64,000 nucleotides of DNA. It comes from Inhella gelatinilytica. GTDB taxonomy: Bacteria; Pseudomonadota; Gammaproteobacteria; Burkholderiales; Burkholderiaceae_C. The notes under the pieces are model-generated. The model was given only the letters and a program-made list of their open reading frames with translations. It did no database searches and was not told the origin of the DNA. Shown one piece after another: positions 16,465 through 25,218 of this stretch (positions are counted from its first letter, which is position 1; every line of letters begins with the position of its first letter). Position numbers and translations under genes: made by a program. The DNA is taken from contig NZ_JAEDAL010000002.1 in NCBI RefSeq assembly GCF_016093295.1, forward strand, positions 434,001 to 498,000, written 5' to 3'.

Positions 16465-17919
16465 TCAGGCGGGTCCCTCGAACACGGCGTGGCGAAGTTC
16501 TTGGTACGCGCGCAGGCCTTCGAGGCCCAATTCGCGGCCGATGCCGCTGGCCCCCAGGCCACCCCAGCAGACCTGCGGGAAAATCAATTGCGGTGTGTTA
16601 ACCCACACCAGCCCGGCGCGCAGCTCGCGTTCGAAGTGGGCGGCGGCAGTGGCGTCGCGCGTCAAGACGGTCGCCACCAAGCCGTAGGGCGTGGCGTTGG
16701 CCGCGGCGATGAGGTCACCGTCGCTGGCGCAGGCTTGCACGCAGGCCACGGGGCCGAAGATTTCTTCCTGCCACAGTGGGTTGTCGCTGTCTGTGAGGGT
16801 GTACAGCTCGGGCGCCATGAAGCAGCCGGCGGCGTCGGCAGCGTTGTGCACCCGGCCGCTAGCCAGGCGCGTAGCGCCGGCTGCGCGGCCGCGCTTGACG
16901 AGGGCTTGCACGCGCTCGCGCTGCGCGGCGCTGATCAGGGGGCCCAGCGCGCAGCCCTCAGCCTCCGGCGGGCCGGCCTGCAGTGCGCCGATCGCGGCGG
17001 ACAGGGCGGTGACCAACTCGGCGTACCGGTGCTGGTGCACCAGGATGCGCGAGGTGGCAGAGCACATCTGGCCGGCGTTGGTGAAGGCACCGGCCAACGC
17101 CAGCTCGACGGCTTGCGCCAGGTCGGCGTCTTCGCGAACGATGAGTGCGGACTTGCCGCCCAACTCCAGGGTTAGGCGCTTGAAATGCTCCGCCGCGGCG
17201 CGCATGACCTGCCGCCCGACAGCGGTGCTGCCCGTGAACGAGACTTTGTCCACGCCCGGGTGGGCGACCAGGGCGCCGCCCACGGCCGCGCCACCACCCA
17301 CCAGGTTCACGACCCCGTCGGGCAGGCCCACGCGTTCTATGAGGTCCAGCAACGCATGCTCGGCCGGCGCGGTCAGCTCCGAGGGTTTGAGCACCACGGT
17401 GCAGCCGGCGGCCAAGGCGGGGGCGAGTTTCCAGGCCGTGGTCACCATGGGAAAGTTCCAGGGCACGACCAGCGCGGCCACGCCCACGGCTTCCCAACGT
17501 TTCTGGCCACGCAGATCGGCCCGTGGGAGCGTGACTGCTTCGGTGGCGAAAGCCTCGCCGCTCTCGCACAGGCCTGCGTAGTAGATCAAGCAGGCGACCA
17601 CATCGTCCAGGTCGAGTTCGGCCTCAAGGCGGGGCTTTCCATTGACGCGCATCTGGAGCGCGATCAACACTGCATGTTCGCCCCGCACCTGCTGGGCGAT
17701 GGCGCGCAGCCAAGCCGCGCGCTGGGTGGGGGCCGTGGCCCGCCAGGCGGGCGCTGCTGTGCGCGCCGCAGCCACTGCAGCGTCGATCTGCTCGGCCGTC
17801 GCCCAGTCTTGGTAGGCCAGCAGCGCGCCATCACAGGCGCTGAGTACCGGTGTGTGCGTGTCGCTCTGGTAGTGCTTGCGGCCCAAGCGGGCGCTGGGCA
17901 GGTGGGGGGTGGCGCTCAT
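16465..17919 (-). CDS. Aldehyde dehydrogenase, probably for an amino- or guanidino-aldehyde
   Basis: A 484-residue NAD(P)-dependent aldehyde dehydrogenase. PWNFP motif (VVPWNFPMVTTAWKLAPALA), FTGSTAVGRQV, catalytic Glu in LELGGKSALIV and Cys in NAGQMCSATSR are all present. It resembles betaine-aldehyde/4-guanidinobutyraldehyde dehydrogenases (BetB, KauB, PuuC). The neighbouring guanidinobutyrase makes 4-guanidinobutyraldehyde the best-supported substrate, as an inference from context. ATG 17919 overlaps the gbuA stop by 4 bp. Confidence 0.85.
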   Translation of the reverse strand: MSATPHLPSARLGRKHYQSDTHTPVLSACDGALLAYQDWATAEQIDAAVAAARTAAPAWRATAPTQRAAWLRAIAQQVRGEHAVLIALQMRVNGKPRLEAELDLDDVVACLIYYAGLCESGEAFATEAVTLPRADLRGQKRWEAVGVAALVVPWNFPMVTTAWKLAPALAAGCTVVLKPSELTAPAEHALLDLIERVGLPDGVVNLVGGGAAVGGALVAHPGVDKVSFTGSTAVGRQVMRAAAEHFKRLTLELGGKSALIVREDADLAQAVELALAGAFTNAGQMCSATSRILVHQHRYAELVTALSAAIGALQAGPPEAEGCALGPLISAAQRERVQALVKRGRAAGATRLASGRVHNAADAAGCFMAPELYTLTDSDNPLWQEEIFGPVACVQACASDGDLIAAANATPYGLVATVLTRDATAAAHFERELRAGLVWVNTPQLIFPQVCWGGLGASGIGRELGLEGLRAYQELRHAVFEGPA

Positions 17920-18872
17920 CGGTACACCACGCCCGGCATGACGCAGAGCATTTCGTAGGCCAGGTTGGCGGCCACCAGAGCGGTGGTGCCGGCTGGGTCG
18001 TAGGGGGGCGAGACCTCCACCACGTCGGCCCCGACCAGGTTCAGGCCGCGCAGGCCGCGAATGATCTCCAGTGCCTGCATGACGCTGAGCCCGCCAATCT
18101 CCGGCGTGCCGGTGCCGGGCGCAAACGAAGGGTCCAGGCCGTCAATGTCAAAACTCAGGTACAGCGGGGCGTCGCCCACCCGTGCGCGTACCTCGGCCAT
18201 CAGCGGCACCAATGAGCGGTGCCAGCAGTCCTCGGCCGGCACCACGGTGAAACCCTGCTGTCGACACCAGTCGAAATCCTCGGCGCTGTAGCCGGTGCCG
18301 CGCAGGCCGATCTGGGTCACCCGCTCGCATTGCAGCAAGCCCTCTTCGACCGCCCGACGAAACGGCGTTCCGTGGGCAATTTCCTCGCCAAACATGGTGT
18401 CGTTGACGTCCGCATGGGCGTCCACATGCACCACGGCCAAACGGCCATACCGCGCCTTGAGCGCACGCAGGATGGGCCAGGCGATGGTGTGATCCCCGCC
18501 CAGCGTAATGGGCCGACAACCCGTGGCGACGATGTCGGTGAAGGCCACCTCGATGCGGCGTACCGAGTCCTTCAAGTCGTAGGGGTTCGTGGCCACGTCA
18601 CCCAGGTCGGCCACTTGCAGCGAGTCGAAGGGTGCGGCGCGCGTGGCCATGTTGTAGGGGCGCAGCAGCACCGACTCGGCGCGGATCTGCCGCGGGCCGA
18701 ACCGGGTGCCGGCACGGTTGGAGGTGCCGATGTCCAGCGGTACGCCGACGAAGCCGACGTCCAGGCCTTGGGCGCCGGTGGCCAGGGGCAGGCGCATCAT
18801 GGTGGCGATGCCGCCAAAGCGGGGCATGACGTTGCCGCCTAGCGGTTGGTTGAAGGCAGGGCGTTCAGTCAT
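17916..18872 (-). CDS. gbuA: Guanidinobutyrase/agmatinase-family ureohydrolase (GbuA-like)
   Basis: A 318-residue ureohydrolase that hydrolyses a guanidino group to urea plus an amine. The binuclear Mn site is complete: GGDHTIAWP, DAHADVNDTMFG and SFDIDGLDPSFAPGTGTPE. The N-terminus NQPLGGNVMPRFGGIATMMR is the form I associate with Pseudomonas guanidinobutyrase GbuA rather than E. coli SpeB, so 4-guanidinobutyrate to GABA plus urea is favoured; agmatine is the alternative. GabT and GabD in the same operon consume the GABA. It overlaps the permease gene by 8 bp. Confidence 0.87.
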   Translation of the reverse strand: MTERPAFNQPLGGNVMPRFGGIATMMRLPLATGAQGLDVGFVGVPLDIGTSNRAGTRFGPRQIRAESVLLRPYNMATRAAPFDSLQVADLGDVATNPYDLKDSVRRIEVAFTDIVATGCRPITLGGDHTIAWPILRALKARYGRLAVVHVDAHADVNDTMFGEEIAHGTPFRRAVEEGLLQCERVTQIGLRGTGYSAEDFDWCRQQGFTVVPAEDCWHRSLVPLMAEVRARVGDAPLYLSFDIDGLDPSFAPGTGTPEIGGLSVMQALEIIRGLRGLNLVGADVVEVSPPYDPAGTTALVAANLAYEMLCVMPGVVYR

Positions 18873-20361
18873 GGCGGGGAAGACGGTTTTGGGGCCGAGG
18901 GTCTTGGTGCCGACGCAGTCCGTGGCCCAGGGGGCCCTGCACCTGATCGGACTCGGGGTAGCCCCACAACAGCAGCAGGTAGACGGTGGCGCCGCTGAGC
19001 AGCGAGGTCGGCGCGCTGAGGTCCATGCCGCCCGCCCAGGCGCTCAGCGGCCCAGTGAACTTTCCGGGCACCTGGGCGAAGAGCAGGCCCACCGTGCTGC
19101 CCACGGTCCACGCGGCCAGTGCGCGCAGGTTCCAGCCCCGAGAGAACCAATACTGTCCCCCCCGGACGCGACGGCTCAGCGCCTGCAACTCATCGGGCAA
19201 ATAATGGCCACGCCGCGCCCAGTAGCCAATGACCATGACGGCCAGCCAGGGGCAACTGAAGGCACCGATCAGTGCGGCAAAGGCGGCCACGCTTTCGACC
19301 AGATTCAGGACAAAGCGCCCAACGAAGATCACCGCGACGGCCAGCAGGCCGACCATCAGCGTGGCGCGGGCGCGATTGAGGTGGCGGGTGAACAGGTTGG
19401 CCAGGTCCAGGCCCGTGCCATACAGCGCGGTGGTGCCGGTGGCGATGCCACCGATAAGGGCGATCAGGCACAGGGGCAGCAGGAACCAGGCCGGTGAAAT
19501 GGCGATCAAACCGCCCATGTAGTCGCCGGTGGCCACCACTTCGGGCGCTGTGGTGGCCATGATGGCCGCGGTGAACAAACCGAACAGCAAAGGCAACAGG
19601 GTGGCGGCCTGCGCGAGCAACACGGCGGCCATTAGGCGTCGGCGGGGTGTGGCTAGCGGCACATAGCGGCCCCAGTCGCCCAGGGTGGCGGAGAAAGACA
19701 GCGGGTTGCTGGCGGCGACGGTGGCTGTGGCGACGAACGCCGCCCACCAGCCGGCGTCGCCACGCTGCACGCTGCCTGCATAGCTCAGGTCGATCTGGGA
19801 GCCGAAGGCCATCAGGGCGACCCCGAAGAGCAGGGTGGTGGCCAGGACGGCCACGCGGTTGAACCACAGCATCAGCTGAAAGCCGTAGATGCAGATGGCA
19901 ACGACGATGGCTGCCATCAGGGTGTAGGCCGCGCTCTGAGTCAGCGCGTTCACGGGCAGGCCCGCCAGGGCATGGGCGCCGCCGACCAGAGCATCACCGG
20001 AGCTCCACACCGCCAACGAGAAAAAGACGATGGCCGTGAGCAGCAGCTGCCCCGAGCCGATCAGCCGGCCATAGACACCGAAATGCGCGGTCGACGACAC
20101 TGGGTCGTTGGTGCCGTTGCGTGGGCCGAACAGGCTCATGGGTGCCAGCGCGCAACTGCCAGCGAGCAAACCCAGCAGCAGCGCCCACAGGCCGTCCTGA
20201 ACCGACAAGCCGACGAAGACCGGAAAGCTGCCCAGCACCGAGGTGGCAAAGGTGTTACAGCCCCCAAACAGCAGGCGGAACAAATCCAGCGGGCGCGCGT
20301 GACGCTCCGCCGCCGGGATCGCTTCGGCGCTGTGGGTTTCGAACGCGAGGGCCCCGCTCAT
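18865..20361 (-). CDS. NCS1-family permease (cytosine/purine/hydantoin type)
   Basis: A 498-residue inner-membrane transporter with about 12 hydrophobic segments, of the nucleobase:cation symporter-1 family. The early motif MSLFGPRNGTNDPVSSTAHFG and the segment NPLSFSATLGDWGRYVP fit this group. NCS1-type permeases are known to neighbour gbuA in pseudomonads, and by position it should import the guanidino or amine substrate from the periplasm. Specificity cannot be read from sequence. Its ATG overlaps the S12 hydrolase stop by 4 bp. Confidence 0.85.
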   Translation of the reverse strand: MSGALAFETHSAEAIPAAERHARPLDLFRLLFGGCNTFATSVLGSFPVFVGLSVQDGLWALLLGLLAGSCALAPMSLFGPRNGTNDPVSSTAHFGVYGRLIGSGQLLLTAIVFFSLAVWSSGDALVGGAHALAGLPVNALTQSAAYTLMAAIVVAICIYGFQLMLWFNRVAVLATTLLFGVALMAFGSQIDLSYAGSVQRGDAGWWAAFVATATVAASNPLSFSATLGDWGRYVPLATPRRRLMAAVLLAQAATLLPLLFGLFTAAIMATTAPEVVATGDYMGGLIAISPAWFLLPLCLIALIGGIATGTTALYGTGLDLANLFTRHLNRARATLMVGLLAVAVIFVGRFVLNLVESVAAFAALIGAFSCPWLAVMVIGYWARRGHYLPDELQALSRRVRGGQYWFSRGWNLRALAAWTVGSTVGLLFAQVPGKFTGPLSAWAGGMDLSAPTSLLSGATVYLLLLWGYPESDQVQGPLGHGLRRHQDPRPQNRLPRHD

Positions 20362-21644
20362 GCCAGGGTCCTGGGCAGTTTCTCGGGCAGCGTGTCCAGC
20401 AGGACTTCCAGAATCCGTTCCTCCCAGTGGCTGAAGCTGGAGTGCCGTCCGGCGGCGTGCTCAAGGGATTGGCTGGTTCCATTGAGGGCGTACATCAAGG
20501 CCCAGCCCGGCTGACCGGCGCGCTGCGGTTGGAAAATCAGACCGGAAAGCAACCCGTAGGCTTCGCCCAGGTGCCCCCAGGCCTGCCAGCCACCTTGGCT
20601 GTGTAGGCGGTCGCCGCCCTGCGCGGTGCGCTGGTCGGTGAAGCGTTGCAGGCCCACGCCCCAGCTTTGAAAAATTCCTCCCATCGTGTCGGCGGCGTCT
20701 CCCGGCGTCTGGGTCCAACTGGCTTGCAGCAAACTGTCGAAGAGCGGCTCCGGGATCAGGTCGTGACCCTTCCAGCGACCGCGCTGGGTGAGCAGTTGGG
20801 CGATCTGACCGAGCTCTGGCAAAGAGATGCGCAGGCCGCCTTGTGGGCCAAAGACGGTGCCGTTGTCACCGGGGCGCTGCTCGCCTTGCGCTCGCAGCGG
20901 GCAGGCGGCGCCGGTGGGCCCGGGTTCATCGGCCTGCGCTACCCACTGTCTGTCGACTTGGCGGTAGAGCGTGGCGAGCGGGCTGCGCTGCGCCGGAGAC
21001 ACGGCGCAAGGGTCGTAGTAAGGGTGGATGCCCAGGGGCGTGAAGAGCCAGTGCTGCATCAGGCGATCGAAACGCTGGTTGCAGGCGGCCTCCATGGCCG
21101 TGGCCAGAACGCCAAAGGCGAAGTTGCAGTAAGAAAACCGGGTGCCGGGCCGGTTGGCGTGCCAGTGCGCCGGGTTGGCAATCGCGGCGCGTAGCGCTGC
21201 GGTGCTGGGTTGCCGGGGTTGCTCTGGGTCCCGCAGGCCGGTCTGGTGGTTGAGCAGCAGGCGAGCCGTGATGGGTACATCAGGGTGCGCTGGATGCTGC
21301 AGGCCGCCCGGGATCCATGGCGCCAGATCGGCGTCCAGATCCAGCTTGCCAGCGGCATGCAAGCGCGCCATCACCAGCGCGACGGCCAGCTTGGAAACGG
21401 ACGCAATGCGAAACCGGGTGTCGCGGTGCAGCGCCGTGCGCTGCCACTGCTGCCAGCCGAACTGCGCGGCATACACCGCCCGAGCCCCGACCTGCAAGCG
21501 CACCGACAGGCCCATCAAGGGCGCATCCGGGTCTTGCACCACGGCCCGCAGGCGCGTGTCCACATCAGGCCGCGAGGCCAGAGCGGACAACGGCCACGCC
21601 GGTACGGGCAGGGCAGCGAGTAGGTGGCGCCGACGCAGGCTCAT
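20358..21644 (-). CDS. Exported serine hydrolase (beta-lactamase/S12 family)
   Basis: A 428-residue protein of the class-C beta-lactamase/DD-peptidase/esterase (S12) group. N-terminal SLRRRHLLAALPVPAWPLSALA looks like a Tat or Sec signal. Catalytic motifs are SVSK (SxxK, in FRIASVSKLAVAL), YCN (YxN, in FSYCNFAFG) and HLGEAYG in place of the KTG box (HxG). S12 members also include D-aminopeptidases and esterases, so antibiotic resistance should not be assumed. Placed between a TonB receptor (2-bp gap) and the permease, it could trim an imported amide or ester conjugate in the periplasm. That role is inferred. Confidence 0.85.
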   Translation of the reverse strand: MSLRRRHLLAALPVPAWPLSALASRPDVDTRLRAVVQDPDAPLMGLSVRLQVGARAVYAAQFGWQQWQRTALHRDTRFRIASVSKLAVALVMARLHAAGKLDLDADLAPWIPGGLQHPAHPDVPITARLLLNHQTGLRDPEQPRQPSTAALRAAIANPAHWHANRPGTRFSYCNFAFGVLATAMEAACNQRFDRLMQHWLFTPLGIHPYYDPCAVSPAQRSPLATLYRQVDRQWVAQADEPGPTGAACPLRAQGEQRPGDNGTVFGPQGGLRISLPELGQIAQLLTQRGRWKGHDLIPEPLFDSLLQASWTQTPGDAADTMGGIFQSWGVGLQRFTDQRTAQGGDRLHSQGGWQAWGHLGEAYGLLSGLIFQPQRAGQPGWALMYALNGTSQSLEHAAGRHSSFSHWEERILEVLLDTLPEKLPRTLA

Positions 21645-21646
21645 GG

Positions 21647-24043
21647 TCAGAAACGCCAGCCCAGGTTCAGGCCGACGGTGCGCGGCGTCAGGTAGACAGC
21701 GCGCAGACCCACACGACTGGCCACGGCGGATGTGCCCTGGAAGGACACCAGCTCGCGCTCGTTCGTGAGGTTGTCCACCCACAGGCTCAGGTTCCAGTTG
21801 CCTTGGCTCAGGCCCACGCTGCCGCGGTAGGTGGTGTAGCTCTTGTACTCAAAGGGCTTGTCGTCGGGGTGGTCGCCGCGATCGCTGGCCTTGACGCCCA
21901 CGTAACGGGCGCCCAGGCTGGCGCTGATGGCGTGGCCGGCCCATTCGCCACGCCAGCTCGCCCGCAGCGTGTGCTTCCACGGCGCGGAGCCACCAAGCTT
22001 GCCACCCTTGGTGTAGGTGCGGCACTCGGAGTTGTTGGCGTAGAGACAGACCTCCTTGGTGTCGTCCCACTCGCCGCGCGTGTAGGTGCTGGCCATGCCC
22101 AGCTCGATGCTGGAGACCGGCTTCCAGCGCGCCTGGAATTCAAAGCCCTCGCTGCGCGCATCGGGACCATTGGTGGTGCCCCAAACCGGGAACCCGTCGA
22201 TGTCCTGGCTGAAGTAAGTCTGCGGGTCTTTCCAGAGGATGCGGTAGGCATTGGCCTGCACGTAGAGCTGACGGTCCAGGAGGTAGCCCTTGGCGCCGAT
22301 CTCCAAGTTGTCGGTGCTGTCTGAAGCGTAGCCGCGCACAGACGGATTAACTTCCTTGTTGCCCACGCCGCGGAAGCCGTTGGCGCCGCCGCGACGGAAG
22401 CCCTGGCTGAACGTGGCGTAGCCCAGCAGGTCGTCGGTGAACTGGTAGCTGGCGTTGAGCTTGAAGTAACTCTTTCCGGACTCTTTTTCGGTGTTCTTGA
22501 TCTGGCCGGTCACGAGGTCGAAGGCGTAGTCCTCGACTTGGGTCGAAGCCTGGTCTTCATAGGCGAACAGGCGCGCGCCGGCGGTGAGTGTGAGCCGCTC
22601 GATGCCCGCCCAACTCAGCTCGCCGAAGAGGGCCGACTCCTTGTACTGGCTGCCCAGGTTCTCCATGTAGCCCTCGCCGGCGCGGGTGCTGCGCGTGGGC
22701 AGGGTCGGCAGCCATTCGCTGAACTGGTTGCTCTTCTCCTGGTCGGAGAAGTAGACGCCCGCAATCCAACTGAACACACCGGGGTCCGACACCACGCGGG
22801 TTTCGTGCGTCCAGCCCTTGTTGCGGTTGTCGTAGGTGATAAAGGCCGTATTGCCGCTCCAGCTCGACGAGCCCAGGCGGTAGCGCGAATAGCCCAGGTC
22901 CCCATAGAAGAACGAGCCCGTTGCCAAGTAATCCGCCTGGCCGACGCGGGTGTCCTGATAGGTGGCGGTGCTGCTGTGCAGACGACCGATGCCAGCCAGT
23001 CGCCAGTCGAGATCAAAGCTGGTGAGCGAAATCTTGCGATCCGTGAACTCCGGATAGGGTGACAGCACGGTCTGTTGGTCCCAAGTCGGCGCCGCTAGGT
23101 AGCGTGCGGGCGAGCCGCTGGCCGGGTTGAGTTGCGCACCGCTGGTGCCATGGGCCGTGCCGTCTTGCCAGGTGTGCGTCAGGCGCAATTCCAGATCCGG
23201 GGTGGCCTGCCACAACAGCGAGGCGCGGGCCGTCTTGGCCTTGTACCAATCGTCGTTTTCGTACAGCACCTGGCCGGCGTCGGGCTTGGCGGTGATGGAT
23301 GAGGTGAGCGTTGGGGGCTTGCCCGCGAACCGGTCGGTGAAGCCGCCGTCATCCAGGTTGGCGAGCGAGACCCGCAGGGCCACGTCTTCTCCCAGCGGCA
23401 CGTTGAGCATCAGGTCGGTGTCGCTGGACAAAGCGCCGCCTTTGACCTGCGACAGGCCGGCGTTGATGCGGCCCTCGAAAGCCCCCAGCTTGGGCTTGTT
23501 GGTGATGTAACGCACCGTGCCCCCCAGGGCTCCCCCGCCATACAAGGTGCCTTGTGGCCCCAGCAGGGTTTCGACGCGGGCGATGTCCTTGATGCGAATG
23601 CCGACCATCGGCAGCGGCGTGTCGTCCAGGTAAGTGGACAGGGTGCTGCGGGCGAACCACTCAATGTTGTTGGCGCTGACCGAGCTGACGTTCAGGCCGC
23701 GCACGGTCACCGAGTCAGTGAAGCGCGCGCTGTTGGGAGGCGCCTCGATGGCGGGGCTGGCCTGGATGAGTTTCTTCAGGTCGGTAATGCCCTCGTCGCG
23801 CAGGGCCTGCTCGCCGATGGCCGTCACGTTGTAGGGAAGCCGGTGAGCCAGTTCGCGGCGCTTGCTGGAGGTCACGACGATGGCCTCAAGCTTGGTGGTC
23901 TTGGTTTCTTGAGTGGCCTCCTTCTTCTCGGACTCTGCTCTGGCGCCTGGGGCGGGCGCCGTCTGCGCCAGGACCGGCAATTGAATCCATCCGGCCAGTA
24001 GCAGGGACAGGGCGACGGGGCTGGGCTTGGGACACACGCGCAT
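21647..24043 (-). CDS. TonB-dependent outer-membrane receptor heading the guanidino/GABA operon
   Basis: A 798-residue TonB-dependent receptor. It has a signal peptide (MRVCPKPSPVALSLLLAGWI...VLA), a TonB-box region EAIVVTSSKR, a plug domain with VTVRGLNVSS and RVETLLGPQGTLYGGGALGG, and a 22-strand barrel ending in the typical aromatic GWRF. A Cys pair in VCLYANNSECRTYTKGG probably forms a disulfide in an outer loop. ATG 24043 is preceded by GAGGAG 7 nt upstream. The barrel resembles FecA/FhuA-like receptors generally and gives no ligand. Linkage to amine catabolic genes suggests a guanidino or polyamine conjugate. Confidence 0.92.
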   Translation of the reverse strand: MRVCPKPSPVALSLLLAGWIQLPVLAQTAPAPGARAESEKKEATQETKTTKLEAIVVTSSKRRELAHRLPYNVTAIGEQALRDEGITDLKKLIQASPAIEAPPNSARFTDSVTVRGLNVSSVSANNIEWFARSTLSTYLDDTPLPMVGIRIKDIARVETLLGPQGTLYGGGALGGTVRYITNKPKLGAFEGRINAGLSQVKGGALSSDTDLMLNVPLGEDVALRVSLANLDDGGFTDRFAGKPPTLTSSITAKPDAGQVLYENDDWYKAKTARASLLWQATPDLELRLTHTWQDGTAHGTSGAQLNPASGSPARYLAAPTWDQQTVLSPYPEFTDRKISLTSFDLDWRLAGIGRLHSSTATYQDTRVGQADYLATGSFFYGDLGYSRYRLGSSSWSGNTAFITYDNRNKGWTHETRVVSDPGVFSWIAGVYFSDQEKSNQFSEWLPTLPTRSTRAGEGYMENLGSQYKESALFGELSWAGIERLTLTAGARLFAYEDQASTQVEDYAFDLVTGQIKNTEKESGKSYFKLNASYQFTDDLLGYATFSQGFRRGGANGFRGVGNKEVNPSVRGYASDSTDNLEIGAKGYLLDRQLYVQANAYRILWKDPQTYFSQDIDGFPVWGTTNGPDARSEGFEFQARWKPVSSIELGMASTYTRGEWDDTKEVCLYANNSECRTYTKGGKLGGSAPWKHTLRASWRGEWAGHAISASLGARYVGVKASDRGDHPDDKPFEYKSYTTYRGSVGLSQGNWNLSLWVDNLTNERELVSFQGTSAVASRVGLRAVYLTPRTVGLNLGWRF

Positions 24044-24133
24044 GCAAAAGCTCCTCGGTTCAGTAGGGGGAGGCCGCGCGACCGGATGCAAACTCCAGGC
24101 GGCTGGCTTGGCTGCAAGGCTAGGGGTTTGAAA

Positions 24134-24148
24134 TTTCCTAATTGGAAA
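24134..24148. promoter_or_regulatory. Inverted repeat TTTCC-N5-GGAAA, candidate operator
   Basis: TTTCCTAATTGGAAA has perfect 5-bp arms. It lies in the 230-bp divergent region between the TonB receptor (start 24043) and the LysR gene (start 24274). A TTCC/GGAA arrangement recurs at 24243-24252. It is a candidate binding site for the LysR product. Confidence 0.4.
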
Positions 24149-24242
24149 AATACTCTTGCCCGCCCTGTGCCGACTGGTAGCCCTGGCGGCGATTTGAAAC
24201 TGGGGTTGGCGCTCGGGTAAACACTAGTTGAAAAACCAAAGC

Positions 24243-24252
24243 TTCCGCGGAA
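24243..24252. promoter_or_regulatory. Perfect 10-bp palindrome TTCCGCGGAA
   Basis: A 10-bp perfect palindrome 21 bp upstream of the LysR ATG. It shares TTCC...GGAA with the repeat at 24134-24148 and could serve autoregulation of the LysR gene. Chance occurrence cannot be excluded for a site this short. Confidence 0.3.
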
Positions 24253-24273
24253 ATTTCGACGCAACATGACGCC

Positions 24274-25218
24274 ATGAGTGTTGAGCTGAATCCCTTGCTT
24301 ATCTTGCTTGAATTGCAACAAGCGGGCGCGTTGGCGGCGGCCGCGGCACGCCTGCGTACCACCTCGTCGGCCTTGTCCAAACAGATTCGTGCGCTCGAGC
24401 GCCAGGCGGGCCAAGAATTGGTGGAGCATGGCTCCAAACCCTTGCGTTTGACCGAGGCCGGGCGGGCCTATGCTCTGGCTGCGCGGCAGATGCGTGAACA
24501 CCTGCGTCAGGCCCAGGACCAAAGCGCTGCCCTGCGGCAGCAACTGGGCGGTACCCTACGCGTAGCGGCCAGCTTCATGCTCGGACATGCCGTACTGGCC
24601 GACTACGCCGTGGACTTTCGGCGCCGGCACCCCCAGGTGGCGCTGGATCTGGTGCTTCGGGATGACGACCCCGACCCGGTGGCCGAGCAGTTCGACGTCG
24701 TGTTGCGTCACGACCAAGGCCCCAGCGCGGACCTCGTGGCCCGGGCCCTGGGTGCCAATCGCGTGCGCCTGTGTGGGGCGCCGGCCTACTTCGAGCGCAT
24801 GGGAAAACCTCAAAAGCCGGAGGACCTCGCGGACCACCCCTGCCTGATTTTTCACTGCGAGGGGCTGGATAGCCGTTGGCGCTTTGTCAACGGGCCGCGC
24901 ATCGTGGTGGTGGTGCCGCAGGGCCCCGTCACCTGCAACAGTGACGAGTTGCTGCTTGCGCCGCTGCGGGCCGGTGAAGGGCTGCTGCCCTGTTTTGACT
25001 GGGTGGTGGCGCGGGATCTGCGCGAAGGCCGCCTGCAGACCTGCCTGGACGACTGGCGTTTCGAGTGCGAAGCCTGGGGCGCTCAGGAGCTGTGGGCCGT
25101 CTACCCCAAGGGCAAACGCGGCCAGCCCAAGATCAAGGCCTTTATCGATGGACTGGCGGAGGTTCTCGCGCAGTTGAATGCAGGGTTGGTGCGCGCTCCC
25201 GTCTGGCTGGGTCGTTAA
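24274..25218 (+). CDS. LysR-type regulator divergent to the guanidino/GABA operon
   Basis: A 314-residue LysR regulator with N-terminal HTH (residues about 1-65; AAARLRTTSSALSKQIRALE) and a C-terminal effector domain. The divergent position relative to the nine-gene operon is the classic LysR layout, so it probably activates that operon in response to its substrate or an intermediate. Its TAA at 25216-25218 overlaps the stop of the convergent hydrolase gene (shared TTAA). Confidence 0.9.
   Translation: MSVELNPLLILLELQQAGALAAAAARLRTTSSALSKQIRALERQAGQELVEHGSKPLRLTEAGRAYALAARQMREHLRQAQDQSAALRQQLGGTLRVAASFMLGHAVLADYAVDFRRRHPQVALDLVLRDDDPDPVAEQFDVVLRHDQGPSADLVARALGANRVRLCGAPAYFERMGKPQKPEDLADHPCLIFHCEGLDSRWRFVNGPRIVVVVPQGPVTCNSDELLLAPLRAGEGLLPCFDWVVARDLREGRLQTCLDDWRFECEAWGAQELWAVYPKGKRGQPKIKAFIDGLAEVLAQLNAGLVRAPVWLGR

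Noticed and set aside
20358-21644. S12 protein as an antibiotic-resistance beta-lactamase
   Set aside because: The SxxK, YxN and HxG motifs fit the broad S12 family, which includes esterases and D-aminopeptidases. The operon context is catabolic, so resistance is not supported.
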